Notes: a model not told the origin generated them from the sequence alone. A stretch of 64,000 bases of DNA from Procambarus clarkii (GCF_040958095.1 NC_091193.1:22982901-23046900); one strand, 5' to 3'. Shown: positions 11,989-23,845, numbered from the stretch's first letter. Made by a program: numbers and translations.

Positions 11989-12660
11989 TTATCTTGCGGG
12001 TGCAAAATGGGGAAATCTTTTAAGAACAGTATCAATATTTGACAAATAGTGTTTTCCTAACTCAAACAATATGGGGTTTATTATTCTACACATACTTCGG
12101 ATTTCTCTCAGGTGTTCACATTCACGTAGATAGTGGTCAAGGCGGTGTCCATCACTCTCACCACAGATTCTGCAACTTCGCTGATCAACTGTTGTTTCCA
12201 TTCCATATCTCCATGGATATTTGTATCCAAGACGGATTCTCGCTATTACTGATTCTCTCCCTCGTCCTCCTCCTCTTCGGCCATAATTGTTGGGATAGCC
12301 AGCTGCAACCATGTTGTACCATCGTACAGATTCACTGGTTTGTGCTTCTATCCTCCTTTCCTCAGTTACCTTGTCACAGTGATGTTGCCTGACAATACCT
12401 CTAATTTGTAGTAGAGTCTTGGGTATGAAGTATTCAATATGGTCTCCTTCAGCACCTTCAGCAGCCAGCACATCTGCTCGTTCATTCCCACATATTCCAA
12501 CATGAGAGGGGATCCACAGAAACTTGATGACTCTTCCCTGATTGGTAAGTACTCTCACAGCTCTCTTAATTTCAGCGACTATTGCAAAATTTTCTGCCCG
12601 ATTTTTACTTAGGCTTTGCAGTGCTGCTTTTGAATCGGTGCAAATCACTGCACCATTAGT
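11989..12660 (-). pseudogene. I-like element 1 ORF2: RNase H second half and C-terminal zinc-like motif
   Basis: Reading downstream of the solo LTR, the frame has CTDSKAALQSLSKN (third RNase H carboxylate) and KFLWIPSHVGICGNERAD (the SHxG..GNE.AD block with the fourth acidic residue). It then has ARIRLGYKYPWRYG and a CRICGESDGHRLDHYLREC cluster that resembles a CCHC motif. It stops at about 11989. The first half of RNase H is at 13696-13963. Joining 13696 to 12660 across the LTR and one copy of the 5-bp target duplication keeps the frame. Confidence 0.88.
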
Positions 12661-12665
12661 GTTCC

Positions 12666-13690
12666 TGTTACGGCCCTATTGTGTCACAACTGGGGTTCTT
12701 CTCTGATGTTATTAGAGTTTGGGTATCCGGCCCCAAGTTAGTAGTGGCTTTCAAGGGTTCCATAACGCAAGTTCCATAACGCAAGTAAATAAAAGGGGAA
12801 GGGATACAAATTCACTAAATTAAATATATATTCACCACCACCAATAAATAAATATACAAACAGTCACACGGGGGGTATAAACACAATAATGTACAGTCAC
12901 TCGTCTTCCTCTGAAGACGCGGAATGTTCCACGGTGTTCAAGATGAGTAGCCCTGGTCCTCTTCTTTGTGGCCTTACGATGAATCCTTAGATTCTCTAGG
13001 CGAGTCTACCCCGGCCACAGGCCAGCCAAATCACAGTCCCACTGGGTACACCGTCGTGGAGGCCTTCAACCACAAATCCAGCCTGTAGCTGGCAGGTTCC
13101 AATCAGCTACGCTGCGTAGGCCACTCCACGACCGATACTAGGGTTGCGAGCCCTAGGCAGGAGCCTCGTGTGATTCCACAGATCACTCTCCTCACCACAA
13201 CACCCTAGTGGCTAGTCTTCTCCACCAGTCAGCCCCGGGTACGACAATTCCAGGTTCTGCCACGTCACAGGCAGGCTAACACAACAGTGTTCATCCGGGG
13301 GTGACTCACAGCTTCTACAGCAAACACGTGGAGAGACTTAGGCTGCCTTGGGTAGACTGCCCCACCTTCCGATTCAGCAGTCCCAGGTCGACTCTGTAAT
13401 CAGACACGTCATCAGTACTAGGGACACCCTAGGGCACCTCACTTACAGGCTTAGACACAAACGCCCACCTATCCACTCCATAGATGGCGTTGCTGTCTAA
13501 GCGTCACCTCACCAGAGGTCAGCAGCGGCTATGTCACGAGCTGATTAGGACGGGAAACCAGCCCCTGTGGCCGGTATATCCTGTCCTCACTAGATGGCGC
13601 CGTCCATTTGGAGGGGGTTTCGGGAGCTGACCCACAGATGGCGTGATCGTCACTGCTCCGTGCTCGGACGCTGGACTCGGGTCCGTAACA
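12666..13690. mobile_element. Solo LTR inserted in RNase H
   Basis: The segment begins TGTTACGG and ends CCGTAACA, with the TG...CA ends expected of an LTR, and it is flanked by identical 5-bp copies of GTTCC (12661-12665 and 13691-13695). The host reading frame (RNase H) is interrupted exactly at these points. At 1025 bp with no gag/pol content it fits a solo LTR left by recombination between the two LTRs of an element. Orientation is not resolved. AATAAA occurs at 12786 and TATAAA near 12876 on the plus strand. The superfamily cannot be assigned from this alone. Confidence 0.82.
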
Positions 13691-13695
13691 GTTCC

Positions 13696-15165
13696 GTTCA
13701 AGAAACCTTAACATCATAACAATGGCAGTTAGCTCTGCTTGCGTTGAAGAGGCATAGTTCTTAATACGTGCTTTTTCTTCATTTCTGCGTTGGAAAGTAT
13801 TATCCTTGATTACCGTGTATGCTGCACCAGCCCTGCCATTGACAGGATTAGATGACCCGTCAGTGTAGATTTGATCTAGTTCATCTCCGGCTTCTTTGTA
13901 AATTTCCTGGAGATACTTGTGCCTCATTTCTTGTGGTATTGTGTTGGATTTTTTCGTTGCCATTTCATTGATGATGATCTTGCATGAGTCATCCTCACAG
14001 GAAGGTAACCTCTCTACAGGCAGGAGCTCACGGGCTTGCTCAAGCAGGTGAAGCTCTTCGAGGTAGCAGACTGATCTGTGATGCCATTTTTTGCTTCTAA
14101 TGTTTCCTCTGAAAGTAGCACAGAGCTCAGTTTTTTCTTAGCAATATCATTGTAATGGGGATCTCTGGCTATCCTAATTGCAAGCTTAACATTCAGCTCT
14201 TTAATTCTGCTTTTAACACTGGGAAGGGACAACTCCTCTCGTAGATTAGACGTTTTGGCAGTTCTTGGAACTTCAAGAATGATTGTCATAGCTTCATTTT
14301 GAATGCTTTCAAGCCTTTTTACATCGCTTTGGGAGTAGGTGCACAGAACTGGTGCGGCATTGTCTATGACGGAGCGCACATAAGCTGTGTACATCATTTT
14401 AAGCACGGCAATAGAGGCTCCATGTCCATTCCAGGTCATAGCTTTCAGTGCCCTGAGTCGACTTTTGCATGTTCTTATGAGTTGATTGAGCTCCTCTTTC
14501 TTTCCCTTGTTAGAGCCGACAGTGACGCCAAGGTACCGATAGTGGTCAACCCATTTAAGTGTTACACCATTAATTTGCAGTTCTTCATTTGCTCCCTGCT
14601 TGTGATGGGAGTATGCCTTCGTCTTGTTTGTGGAGAGAGTGAAACCGAGCTCAATACATTTCCTTCCAAGGAGTTCAATGGACTGTTCAATTTTTCCCAA
14701 GGTGGGAGCTTGTATTAGGATATAATCTGCATATCCCACTTGTTGTGTTCCTTCCGGAAAATCAATATTTGCGATGGCGTTCATAAGTACATTGAATAGT
14801 GTAGGGCTTAAGACTCCGCCTTGGGGGGTCCCGAGTTCCATATTCATTGTTCTGGAGACTGCTCCATTGAAGCAAACCTTGGCTTTCCTCCCTGTGAGGT
14901 AGTCTTCAACCCATTTCATCAGTCTCCCCTTGACACCCATGCATGCAAGCTCGTCCAGGATCGCAATCCCCTGTGCTTTGTCGAAGGCTCCTTTGATGTC
15001 AACAAATACAGAGTACCTTGCCGTGTCATTAGCCAAGTAATTAACTATACAATTTGCTGTGCTCCGTCCTTTAACAAATCCATTGACCCCCTCCCCTAAC
15101 CTGCCTATTTTGTGCAACAGTCGGTTTAGGATGATCCTTTCAAGCATCTTGCAAGTGCATGACAC
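13696..15165 (-). pseudogene. I-like element 1 ORF2: reverse transcriptase and RNase H first half
   Basis: From 15165 downward the frame carries RT motifs: GFVKGRSTANCIVNYL, FVDIKGAFDKA (catalytic Asp), LGTPQGGVLSPTLFNVLMN and GYADYILIQ. The last should be YADD, so the second catalytic Asp has become Tyr (GAT to TAT). TYRLG-like thumb motifs follow (HYRYLGVTVGSN, VRSVIDNAAPVL). The frame is lost near 14090, beside an A-run, and resumes as ARELLPVERLPS then QIYTDGSSNPVNGRAGAAYT and STQAELTAIVMMLRFLERN, the first half of RNase H, where the solo LTR interrupts. Confidence 0.87.
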
Positions 15166-15180
15166 GAGACTGATAGGTCT

Positions 15181-16364
15181 TTAATTACCAGGGTAATTGG
15201 GCTTCGGTATGGGAACAATTATTGCGTGTTTCCATTGTGTGGGCAACACTTCACTTAGGAGTGACTTGTTAAACAGGTGGAGTAGTGGATTCCCAGACAC
15301 TTCACACAGTGCATTGAGTATGTCGTAGGTGACGCCATCTTCACCAGGTGCTGTACTTTTACCCTTTTTCATAGCGCCCCTTACTTCTTGGGCTGTGATT
15401 GGTTCCCCATATTCGTCATCACTAGACAGTGCTCTTGTTATCCTAATTCTTCTGTCATCATGTCGCAGGAGCTGTTCCCTGCTGATTTCTGCAGGGAGGG
15501 AGGAGGAGGATGCTGCATCACTCCACTTGTGAATTAGTTCCTCAGCCTTACTCTGGGGGTCTTTGTGAGCCGCAGGCCGGGCTCTGCTCCCCTTAGCTGT
15601 CTGAATTTTTGCCCACACTTGTCTTGCAGATGTTTCTCGTCCAATAGAGCTAGTGAACTCAAGCCATTGTCTTTCCCGCTCTTTAATCTTCTCTTCCCTG
15701 GCTACTTGACACACAGTTTTAAACAACTCTTGGTTACTTTCAGTGGGATGTCTCCGGTACTCTCTACTCATGTCTCGCACATTTGCGTTAAGCATCTTTA
15801 TGTAATCATTCTCAGACCATTTTATTTTCTTCCTGAGGGTTACTTCGCCCAGGTGTATGGCGCGGAACTCTCAGACAGCTCTCAATTTGGTGATTAAGGT
15901 CATCAACAAATGTGTCAATGTCTCCTGAGATTTGGTATTCCGTGAACCAGTCACTCATCCTGTTTATGAAGTGCGGCCTCATATCTGGTCCGAGTGATAG
16001 TCTTTTTCTTTTATTTGTCTCTTTCCTTCTCTTGCTCATGTCGACGGTGGTAATCAGTGCCCAGTGGTCACTACATAAACTGTGCACAATGTGTGTACTG
16101 GCATCCGTGTCCTGTGCATTCAGCAGGAGAGCACAGTCTAGTCTTCCTCCTCTGAGGTGAGTTGGCTGTTCATCACCCAGGACTCTAAGGTTTTCACTTC
16201 CCCTGACAAAGAGTGACAGTTTCCGTCCATTGACATTGGGCTGATGACAGTTGGCACCAAAGTGTGGGTGTCTGGCATTAAGGTCACCGACCAGCAGGGT
16301 AGGTTCTTCATTAACAAACTCGGGCAGTGTGTCAAGGTCAAGTTTATTCTGTGGCACATATAGG
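15181..16364 (-). pseudogene. I-like element 1 ORF2: endonuclease C-terminal half, linker and RT start
   Basis: The 16357-15812 frame holds the second half of an exonuclease-endonuclease-phosphatase domain: LLVGDLNARHPHFGANC, THLRGGRLDCALLL and HSLCSDHWALITTV (the SDH catalytic block). Near 15860 the frame shifts. It then runs 15795-15181 through the linker to GKSTAPGEDGVTYDILNALC and IIVPIPKPNYPGN, followed by a TAA (15181-15183) where a Tyr or similar codon is expected. Beyond it RPISLVSCTCKMLERIIL continues in the same frame, so this is a single nonsense change. Confidence 0.85.
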
Positions 16365-16550
16365 TTGATTATATGTAGAGCATTATTGTTTAAGTAAAGG
16401 GTTACTCCCAGTGATTATATGTAGAGCATTATTGTTTAAGTAAAGGGTTACTCCCAGTGATTATATGTAGAGCATTATTGTTTAAGTAAAGGGTTACTCC
16501 CAGTGATTATATGTAGAGCATTATTGTTTAAGTAAAGGGTTACTCCCAGT
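16364..16550. repeat. 46-bp tandem duplication, 4 copies, inside the endonuclease
   Basis: GATTATATGTAGAGCATTAT followed by TGTTTAAGTAAAGGGTTACT and CCCAGT repeats four times with no visible change. On the minus strand it encodes part of the endonuclease (GVTLYLNNNALHII). Because 46 is not a multiple of three, each extra copy shifts the frame. The identical copies suggest a recent expansion after the element was already inactive. Confidence 0.95.
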
Positions 16551-16909
16551 GATTCAAACTCATCCCCCATGTGCAGGTCATCAATAATCTGTGCGGGAAT
16601 GTTGTTATTTACAAAAGTGATGAGACCCCGTTTTCTTTCCCCAGCGGGCAGGGAGAACTTGCGATAACCGCTGAACCTTGGGTTGAAGTCATCACCTACC
16701 ATCGTCTCCTGTAGCACTATGACGTCAGTTTGGTGTTCACGGACGTACTGTATGATGTCATTAATTCTGTTGCGAACTCCATTACAGTTCCATTGTAGTA
16801 TAGTGAGATGTTGTTCATTGTGATTATTCATTTTGAGGTTGTTTGTCATCAGCTGCACGTGTGTAATTATTATGTTCACATGTGTCATCGTGTATTCCAT
16901 GGTGTTTGG
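16551..16909 (-). pseudogene. I-like element 1 ORF2: endonuclease N-terminal half
   Basis: Continuing in frame from the repeat array, the minus strand reads LTILQWNCNGVRNRINDIIQ, then DVIVLQETMVGD (the catalytic QE block of apurinic-like endonucleases), SGYRKFSLPAGERKRG and FVNNNIPAQIIDDLHMGDEF. It is cut by the 46-bp duplications at 16550. Confidence 0.88.
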
Positions 16910-18562
16910 TGTTACTGTGTGTACTGGCGTTACTGTGTGTACTGGCGTTACTGTGTGTACTGGTGTTACTGTGTGTACTGGCGTTACTGTGTGTACTGGT
17001 GTTACTGTGTGTACTGGTGTTACTGTGTGTACTGGTGTTACTGTGTGTACTGGCGTTACTGTGTGCACTGGTGTTACTGTGTGTACTGGTGTTACTGTGT
17101 GTACTGGTGTTACTGTGTGTACTGGCGTTACTGTGTGCACTGGTGTTACTGTGTGTACTGGTGTTACTGTGTGTACTGGTGTTACTGTGTGTACTGGCGT
17201 TACTGTGTGCACTGGTGTTACTGTGTGTACTGGTGTTACTGTGTGTACTGGTGTTACTGTGTGTACTGGCGTTACTGTGTGCACTGGTGTCACTGTGTGT
17301 ACTGGCGTTACTGTGTGCACTGGTGTTACTGTGTGTACTGGTGTTACTGTGTGTACTGGTGTTACTGTGTGTACTGGCGTTACTGTGTGCACTGGTGTTA
17401 CTGTGTGTACTGGTGTTACTGTGTGTACTGGTGTTACTGTGTGTACTGGCGTTACTGTGTGCACTGGTGTCACTGCGTGCACTGGTGTTACTGTGTGCAC
17501 TGGTGTTACTGTGTGCACTGGTGTTACTGTGTGCACTGGTGTCACTGTGTGCACTGGTGCCACTGTGTGCACTGGTGTCACTGTGTGCACTGGTGTCACT
17601 GTGTGCACTGGTGTCACTGTGTGCACTGGTGTTACTGTGTGCACTGGTGTTACTGTGTACACTGGTGTTACTGTGTGTACTGGTGTTACTGTGTGTACTG
17701 GCGTTACTGTGTGCACTGGTGTCACTGTGTGCACTGGTGTTACTGTGTGCACTGGTGTCACTGTGTACACTGGTGTTACTGTGTGCACTGGTGTCACTGT
17801 GTGCACTGGTGCCACTGTGTGCACTGGTGTCACTGTGTGCACTGGTGTCACTGTGTGCACTGGTGTCACTGTGTGCACTGGCGTTACTGTGTGCACTGGT
17901 GTCACTGTGTGCACTGGTGCCACTGTGTGCACTGGTGTCACTGTGTGCACTGGTGTCACTGTGTGCACTGGTGTCACTGTGTGCACTGGTGTTACTGTGT
18001 GCACTGGTGTTACTGTGTACACTGGTGTTACTGTGTGCACTGGTGTCACTGTGTGCACTGGTGTTACTGTGTGCACTGGTGTCACTGTGTGCACTGGTGT
18101 CACTGTGTGCACTGGTGTTACTGTGTGTACTGGCGTTACTGTGTGCACTGGTGTTACTGTGTGCACTGGTGTTACTGTGTGCACTGGTGTCACTGTGTGC
18201 ACTGGTGTTACTGTGTGCACTGGCGTTACTGTGTGCACTGGTGTTACTGTGTGCACTGGTGTCACTGTGTGCACTGGTGTTACTGTGTGCACTGGTGTCA
18301 CTGTGTGCACTGGTGTTACTGTGTGTACTGGCGTTACTGTGTGCACTGGTGTTACTGTGTGCACTGGTGTTACTGTGTGCACTGGTGTTACTGTGTCCAC
18401 TGGTGTTACTGTGTGCACTGGTGTTACTGTGTGCACTGGTGTCACTGTGTGCACTGGTGTCACTGTGTGCACTGGTGTCACTGTGTGCACTGGTGTCACT
18501 GTGTGCACTGGTGTCACTGTGTGCACTGGTGTCACTGTGTGCACTGGTGTTACTGTGTGTAC
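16910..18562 (-). repeat. 18-bp minisatellite, about 92 units, open in frame with ORF2
   Basis: On the plus strand the unit is GTTACTGTGTGTACTGGT with C/T and A/G variants. On the minus strand it encodes the hexapeptide VHTVTP repeated about 92 times. The array sits between the ORF2 start codon (18622) and the endonuclease, and the frame passes through it without a stop. Two other minus- or plus-strand frames are also stop-free only because the unit is a multiple of three. Variants cluster (CACTGC, CGTTAC, TACACT), so unit order could be read as a map of duplication history. Confidence 0.95.
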
Positions 18563-18622
18563 TGATGTGCTGGTGTCCTGGTTGTCTTTGCTGACGGACC
18601 TCGGCAGTATGTGTTGCATCAT
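18563..18622 (-). pseudogene. I-like element 1 ORF2 start, overlapping the ORF1 stop
   Basis: The ORF2 frame opens with ATGATGCAACAC at 18622 and reads MMQHILPRSVSKDNQDTSTS before the hexapeptide array. The ORF1 continuation ends ...GCA AGA TGA, so the ORF1 stop overlaps the ORF2 start (ATGA). Overlap of this kind is consistent with stop-and-restart translation of ORF2, which is an inference. Confidence 0.6.
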
Positions 18623-19903
18623 CTTGCACTAGGCTCTGGCTTGCAGGACCTCCACTTGACGAACTCTGCCGTTGCAGGCAGATGGGAGACAGTGGAGGGG
18701 TCTGATTCATTGGTATGGATTTGGAGGGTAGGTGGTGGTGGTGGTGGTGTGACACCGTGGGTAGAGATTGAGGTGTGGGTGGGTGGGTTCCCTGGAGGGG
18801 AAAGAGGTGGGAAGGCCTCAGGGATGGGGGAGCGGTGGTGGCTGGCTACACCGCCCCTGCCCCACGCCTGATTCCCCCCCCCCACCCTGGGTTCCCCTGT
18901 TCACTGAGTGATCACTATCCCAGACTGTTGTCGGTCTACTGTGAGCTGGACCCTGGGCTGGTCCCTGAACTGGACCCTGGCTTGCTGTGGTACTGTTAAC
19001 GGTGCCATTCCCGCCCCTGTTCACTGGTCCACCTGCGGTTTGATTCGGTGGTTTCGAGCCCCGCCATGCAGGCCTCGCCCTGCAATACCTGTTCCAAGCA
19101 TAGTGGGGTTGCTTGCAGTTGGCACATTTAGGTGTTACCCCGCCACCCCCACCCGGTGCAAGCTTAGCTAGGCACTGCTTGGTGTCGTGAGAGCCACTGC
19201 AACACCCACACCTAATTGGGCGATCACATTGCCACGTTCTGTGATCCCACCGTTGACAGTTGCCACACAAGGACGGGCTGCCAATATACCTCTCCACTTT
19301 GCACGCCCTCATGCCTGGAACTTTAATGACTGGGGGCAGGTCTCCCTTCCACATAGCAATTGCCTGATTTTTGGCCAGTCCCCCTGGTCCAGTGTTGCGC
19401 TCGACCCAAACAATCTCTTCATGGTCCTTGAGAAATTCCACGTCAACATGAATACTATAGTTCTTAATTATAATTTTAGTTTGTCTTGTCTGTAGGTTTG
19501 CTTCCAACAATTTAACGTTCTTACCTTGTTACTCGAGACTGGTCTCTGTGAAGTACTTCAGGGCTCTGTGCCCCTGCACCCGTGCACTAACATTGCCACC
19601 TACACACCTGGTCGCTATACGATACTTTGTGCTGTAGGCGTGGGCGGCCTCAACAATCCATCTGAACTTCTCTGCTGCTGTCAATCCCACTGCAGGAAAG
19701 ATTAGGGTGTGCCACTCACTGTCTTCGTCTTGTCGTTGTTGTTGTTGTTGTTGAGGTTGCTGCTGCTGTTGCTGCTCATCCTGTCGCTGTAACCTGTCCC
19801 GTTTCCTGCTGTTTCTGCCTTGGACTGGGCAGAAACCACCGTCCCCCTGTTGTAGAGTCACCTGTACCAGTACTGTTGGAGGGCCCCGGGTTGAGATCCT
19901 CAC
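18619..19903 (-). pseudogene. I-like element 1 ORF1 (gag-like, zinc knuckles)
   Basis: The N-terminal part (19903-19529) has a Gln-rich stretch (QQQQQQPQQQQQQ) and EWHTLIFPAVGLTAAEKFRW, the start of the nucleic-acid-binding fold of I-type ORF1. After a break near 19515 the frame continues (19510-18818) with IVWVERNTGPGGLAKNQAI and VERYIGSPSLCGNCQRWDH. There are three CCHC-type clusters: CGNCQRWDHRTWQC, CGCCSGSHDTKQC and CANCKQPHYAWNRYC. A poly-C/G run near 18880 probably causes the next frame change. A Pro-rich tail then runs in another frame to a stop at about 18619. Confidence 0.82.
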
Positions 19904-19904
19904 T

Positions 19905-21136
<1,232 letters not shown>

Positions 21137-21141
21137 TGACG

Positions 21142-21285
21142 TTGTCAGACCACGGAGGAAAATTGAAACAGGAATTTCCTTAAGTACTTTCGTATATTAA
21201 TACATCTTCAGAAGGAGTGTAATGTATTAATATACGAAAGTACTTAAGGAAATTCCTGTTTCAATTTTCCTCCGTGGTCTGACAA
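21142..21285. repeat. Perfect palindrome, 64-bp arms, 16-nt loop
   Basis: The left arm 21142-21205 begins TTGTCAGACCACGGAGGA and the right arm 21222-21285 is its exact reverse complement. It lies between two PLE copies facing each other. The arm sequence also occurs singly at 640-705, next to other PLE end sequence, so it is probably a PLE terminus present twice in opposite orientation. Confidence 0.95.
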
Positions 21286-21299
21286 TGTCACATTTTTAA

Positions 21300-23365
21300 T
21301 CACGTGTTTATTTTCGTTCTTTCTTGTAAACATATGTTGTTGAATATGACCGAAAGGGTAAGATTAATAATTCTAACACAAATCTTGTCAATATTTCTTA
21401 CGTTTTTCTTCACTGTCGAGGGTAATTGAAAGATTAACTCTCCAAAATTCATCCTTTATTTCTGGTTTGACGCCTTCGTAATGCTTATTACATTTTCAAA
21501 GACTTAGTTTACACATTAAAATTCATCATACTTATACTCGTTTTGGGTGAGGTGATATGGCACAAAAGTTTTGGGTGAGGTGACAAACATAAGACAGAAC
21601 ACGAAACAATGGGTATGAAAACATAAGAATGGAAGTAACTGCAGAAGGCCTATTGGCCCATACTTCCTCTTGCTGCTTCTTTGTCGGTTCGGGGTCTTGA
21701 AGTGGGTAGAATATAGTTGTGCATTAATTGACTGTTGATTGCCGGTGTTGACTTTTTGATGTGTAGTGCCTCGCTGATGTCGAGTCTCCTGCTATCACTG
21801 TATTTATCGATGATTTCTGTGTTGCTTATTAAGATTTCTCTGGTGATGGTCTGGTTGTGAGAAGAGATTATATGTTCCTTGATGGAGCCCTGTTGTTTAT
21901 GCATTGTTAGTCGCCTAGAAAGAGACGTTGTTGTTTTGCCTATATACTGAGTTCTTTGGTACTTACAGTCCCCAAGTGGGCATGTGAAGGCATAGACGAC
22001 GTTGGTTTCCTTCAAGGCATTCTGTTTGGTGTCTGGGGAGTTTTTCATGAGTAGGTTGGCCGTTTTTTTTATTTTTGTAGTAAATTGTCATTTGTGTTTT
22101 CTGATTTTTGTCTGTAGGGATAACGTTCCTATCAATAATATCTTTCAGGACCCTCTTCTCCGTTTTATGAGCTGTCGAAAAGAAGTTCATGTAAAACAGT
22201 CTAATAGGGGGTACAGGTGTTGTGTTAGTTGTCTCTTCAGAGCTTGCATGGCATTTCATCTTTCTTTTTATGATGTCTTCAACAAAACCGTTAGAGAAGC
22301 CATTATTGACTAGGATGGCATTGAGACACATTCCTATGTTTGTTTCCTTAGTGTAGACTGCAGTGTGGAAGCCTCCGCTTCTTTCAGTGACTGTTACATC
22401 TAGTAAGGGCAGCTTCAAATCGTTCTCTATCTTGTAAATGAAACTCAACACAGAATTCCGCTCAAATTCCTCCTTCAGCTGCTGCAGACGTCTGGCATCA
22501 GGTACCTGCATAAAAATGTCAACACACCTGCAGTATTTTTCCGGTTTTCAAGTCCATGTCAACTAAGACCTTCTGCTTGATGGTACCCATGTAGAAGTTC
22601 GCAAACAGGACACCTAGCGGAGAACCCATGGCGACCCCATCTACTTGCTTATACACGTGCCCATCTGGACTCAAGAAGGGTGCCTCTTTAGTGCAGGCTT
22701 GGAGTAGTTTCCTCAGTAAGTTTTCTGGTATATACAGAGGAGTACAAGTCGGATCACGATACACTCTGTCCGCTATCATCCCGATTGTTTCAGCCACAGG
22801 TACGTGGGTAAACAGTGATTCTACGACCAATGAGGCTCTTATCCCTGTGACCCGTGTTCCCCGCAGTAAGTCAACAAATTCCTTTGGGGACTTCAGGCTG
22901 AAAGCGCAAGGTACATAAGAAGTCAGCAAGCCGTTGAGTCGCTTAGCCAGTTTGTATGTGGGTGTGGATATCTGGCTGATGATTGGCCGAAGTGGGTTTC
23001 CAGTCTTGTGGGTCGTGACATTCCCATACGCATACCCAGGTTTGTATTCCCCAATAACCTTTGGCAGGTGGAGTCCAGATTTCTTGCCGTTCACAGTTTC
23101 GATCAATCTGTTTACCTTCGTTTTCAATTCGGCTGTAGTGTCCTTCGTTACCCTTTGGAATTTAGTTTGGTTGGAGAGTATGAGGTTCATTTTTGCCGGA
23201 TATTCATCTTTTTTAAGAATGACGTATATTGGCGACTTGTCACCTCTCCTGACGATAATTTCCTTGTTCTCACGAAGGCTCTTAGCTGCCGCTTTGAGCT
23301 CGGGGGACAGTATGCTGCTTCTGTAGTTGCCTTGAGTCTTTCCTCCTTCTGCAATAAGTTCCGCT
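21300..23365 (-). mobile_element. Penelope-like element 2 (RT plus GIY-YIG), inactivated
   Basis: From 23365 downward the minus strand reads IIVRRGDKSPIYVILKKDEY, KFQRVTKDTTAELK, YAYGNVTTHKTGNPLRPIIS, ASLVVESLFTHVPV and DGVAMGSPLGVLFANFYMG, the PLE reverse transcriptase. The catalytic block is damaged: near 22535 the expected YVDDIF reads CVDIF, having lost one Asp codon and the frame. The RT/linker then runs 22511-21963 (LPLLDVTVTERSGGFHT, ILVNNGFSNGFVEDIIKRK). The GIY-YIG domain is at 22048-21650 (TQYIGKTTTSLSRRLTMHKQ, SRRLDISEALHI). It is slightly different from copies 1 and 3. Confidence 0.9.
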
Positions 23366-23845
23366 TATGACATTTGTGATTAGATGTATGCTATCACATA
23401 TGTGTTCTTGTCGTAAGGTTTCAGTGGCAGTTCTCGAATCTGTATGTATGATAACATGTTGTCGGTGTTCAGGAAGAGCATGTTCCAAAGCTTTTTAAAT
23501 GGCTAGCATCTCTGTTTGTAAAGTCGAACACCCATTTGAGGGTTTCCAACTATTTACAGAGTTTCCTGCCTTAACTGCAGCTCCGGTTTCTTGTCCCTGC
23601 TGGTCTACTGATCCATCTGTGAAGTTAGTAAAGCTGTCGGATGCCAAGTTTGCTTCTATATGCATCTGTGCAATGTTACGTAGCAGAGGAGGATTTGTCT
23701 GGTTCTTTTTCCTTCAATAACCATAATCTTAAAGTCTGCTGGCGGAGATTCCCAAGGGGCTTGCATAACAAAGTCTGCATGTATTTCGTCGACACCCTTC
23801 TCAGTGATTGTATTTGTTATATCGAATGTATTGATGGTGTTTATC
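23366..23845 (-). pseudogene. RNase H-bearing non-LTR fragment
   Basis: The minus strand matches the element at 53280-54780: INTINTFDITN, EIHADFVMQAPWESPPADFK, FTNFTDGSVDQQG-like sequence and HVIIHTDSRTATETLRQEHI. The RNase H carboxylate blocks (TDGS, TDSR) are visible. Both ends are cut by PLE sequence, at 23365 by PLE 2 and at 23845 by PLE 4. Confidence 0.75.

Larger units (their letters stand above)
11985..19903 (-). mobile_element. I-like non-LTR retrotransposon 1, long but inactivated
   Basis: The minus strand holds, in order, ORF1 (19903 to about 18619), ORF2 with an N-terminal repeat array, endonuclease, reverse transcriptase and RNase H, and ends near 11985 in a C-terminal CxxC...H...C motif. 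Presence of RNase H and a zinc-knuckle ORF1 places it with the I/LOA-type non-LTR elements. It is dead: a solo LTR is inserted at 12666-13690, there is an in-frame TAA at 15181-15183, frameshifts near 15860 and 14090, a 46-bp x4 duplication at 16364-16550, and the RT active site is YADY. The 3' untranslated end probably lies in the T-rich sequence around 11800-11980, but I cannot fix it. The 5' end abuts a PLE at 19905. Confidence 0.88.

Noticed and set aside
12039..12392. 117-residue plus-strand frame
   Set aside because: Lies opposite the RNase H/C-terminal coding strand of I-like element 1; a shadow.
12666..13690. Endogenous retrovirus
   Set aside because: Only an LTR-like segment is present, with no gag, pol or envelope coding sequence.
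16808..18632. Several 570-640-residue open frames on both strands (VCTGVT, CYCVHW and HSNTSA repeats)
   Set aside because: They exist only because the 18-bp unit is a multiple of three and has no stop in most frames. Only the VHTVTP frame connects to a recognisable domain.
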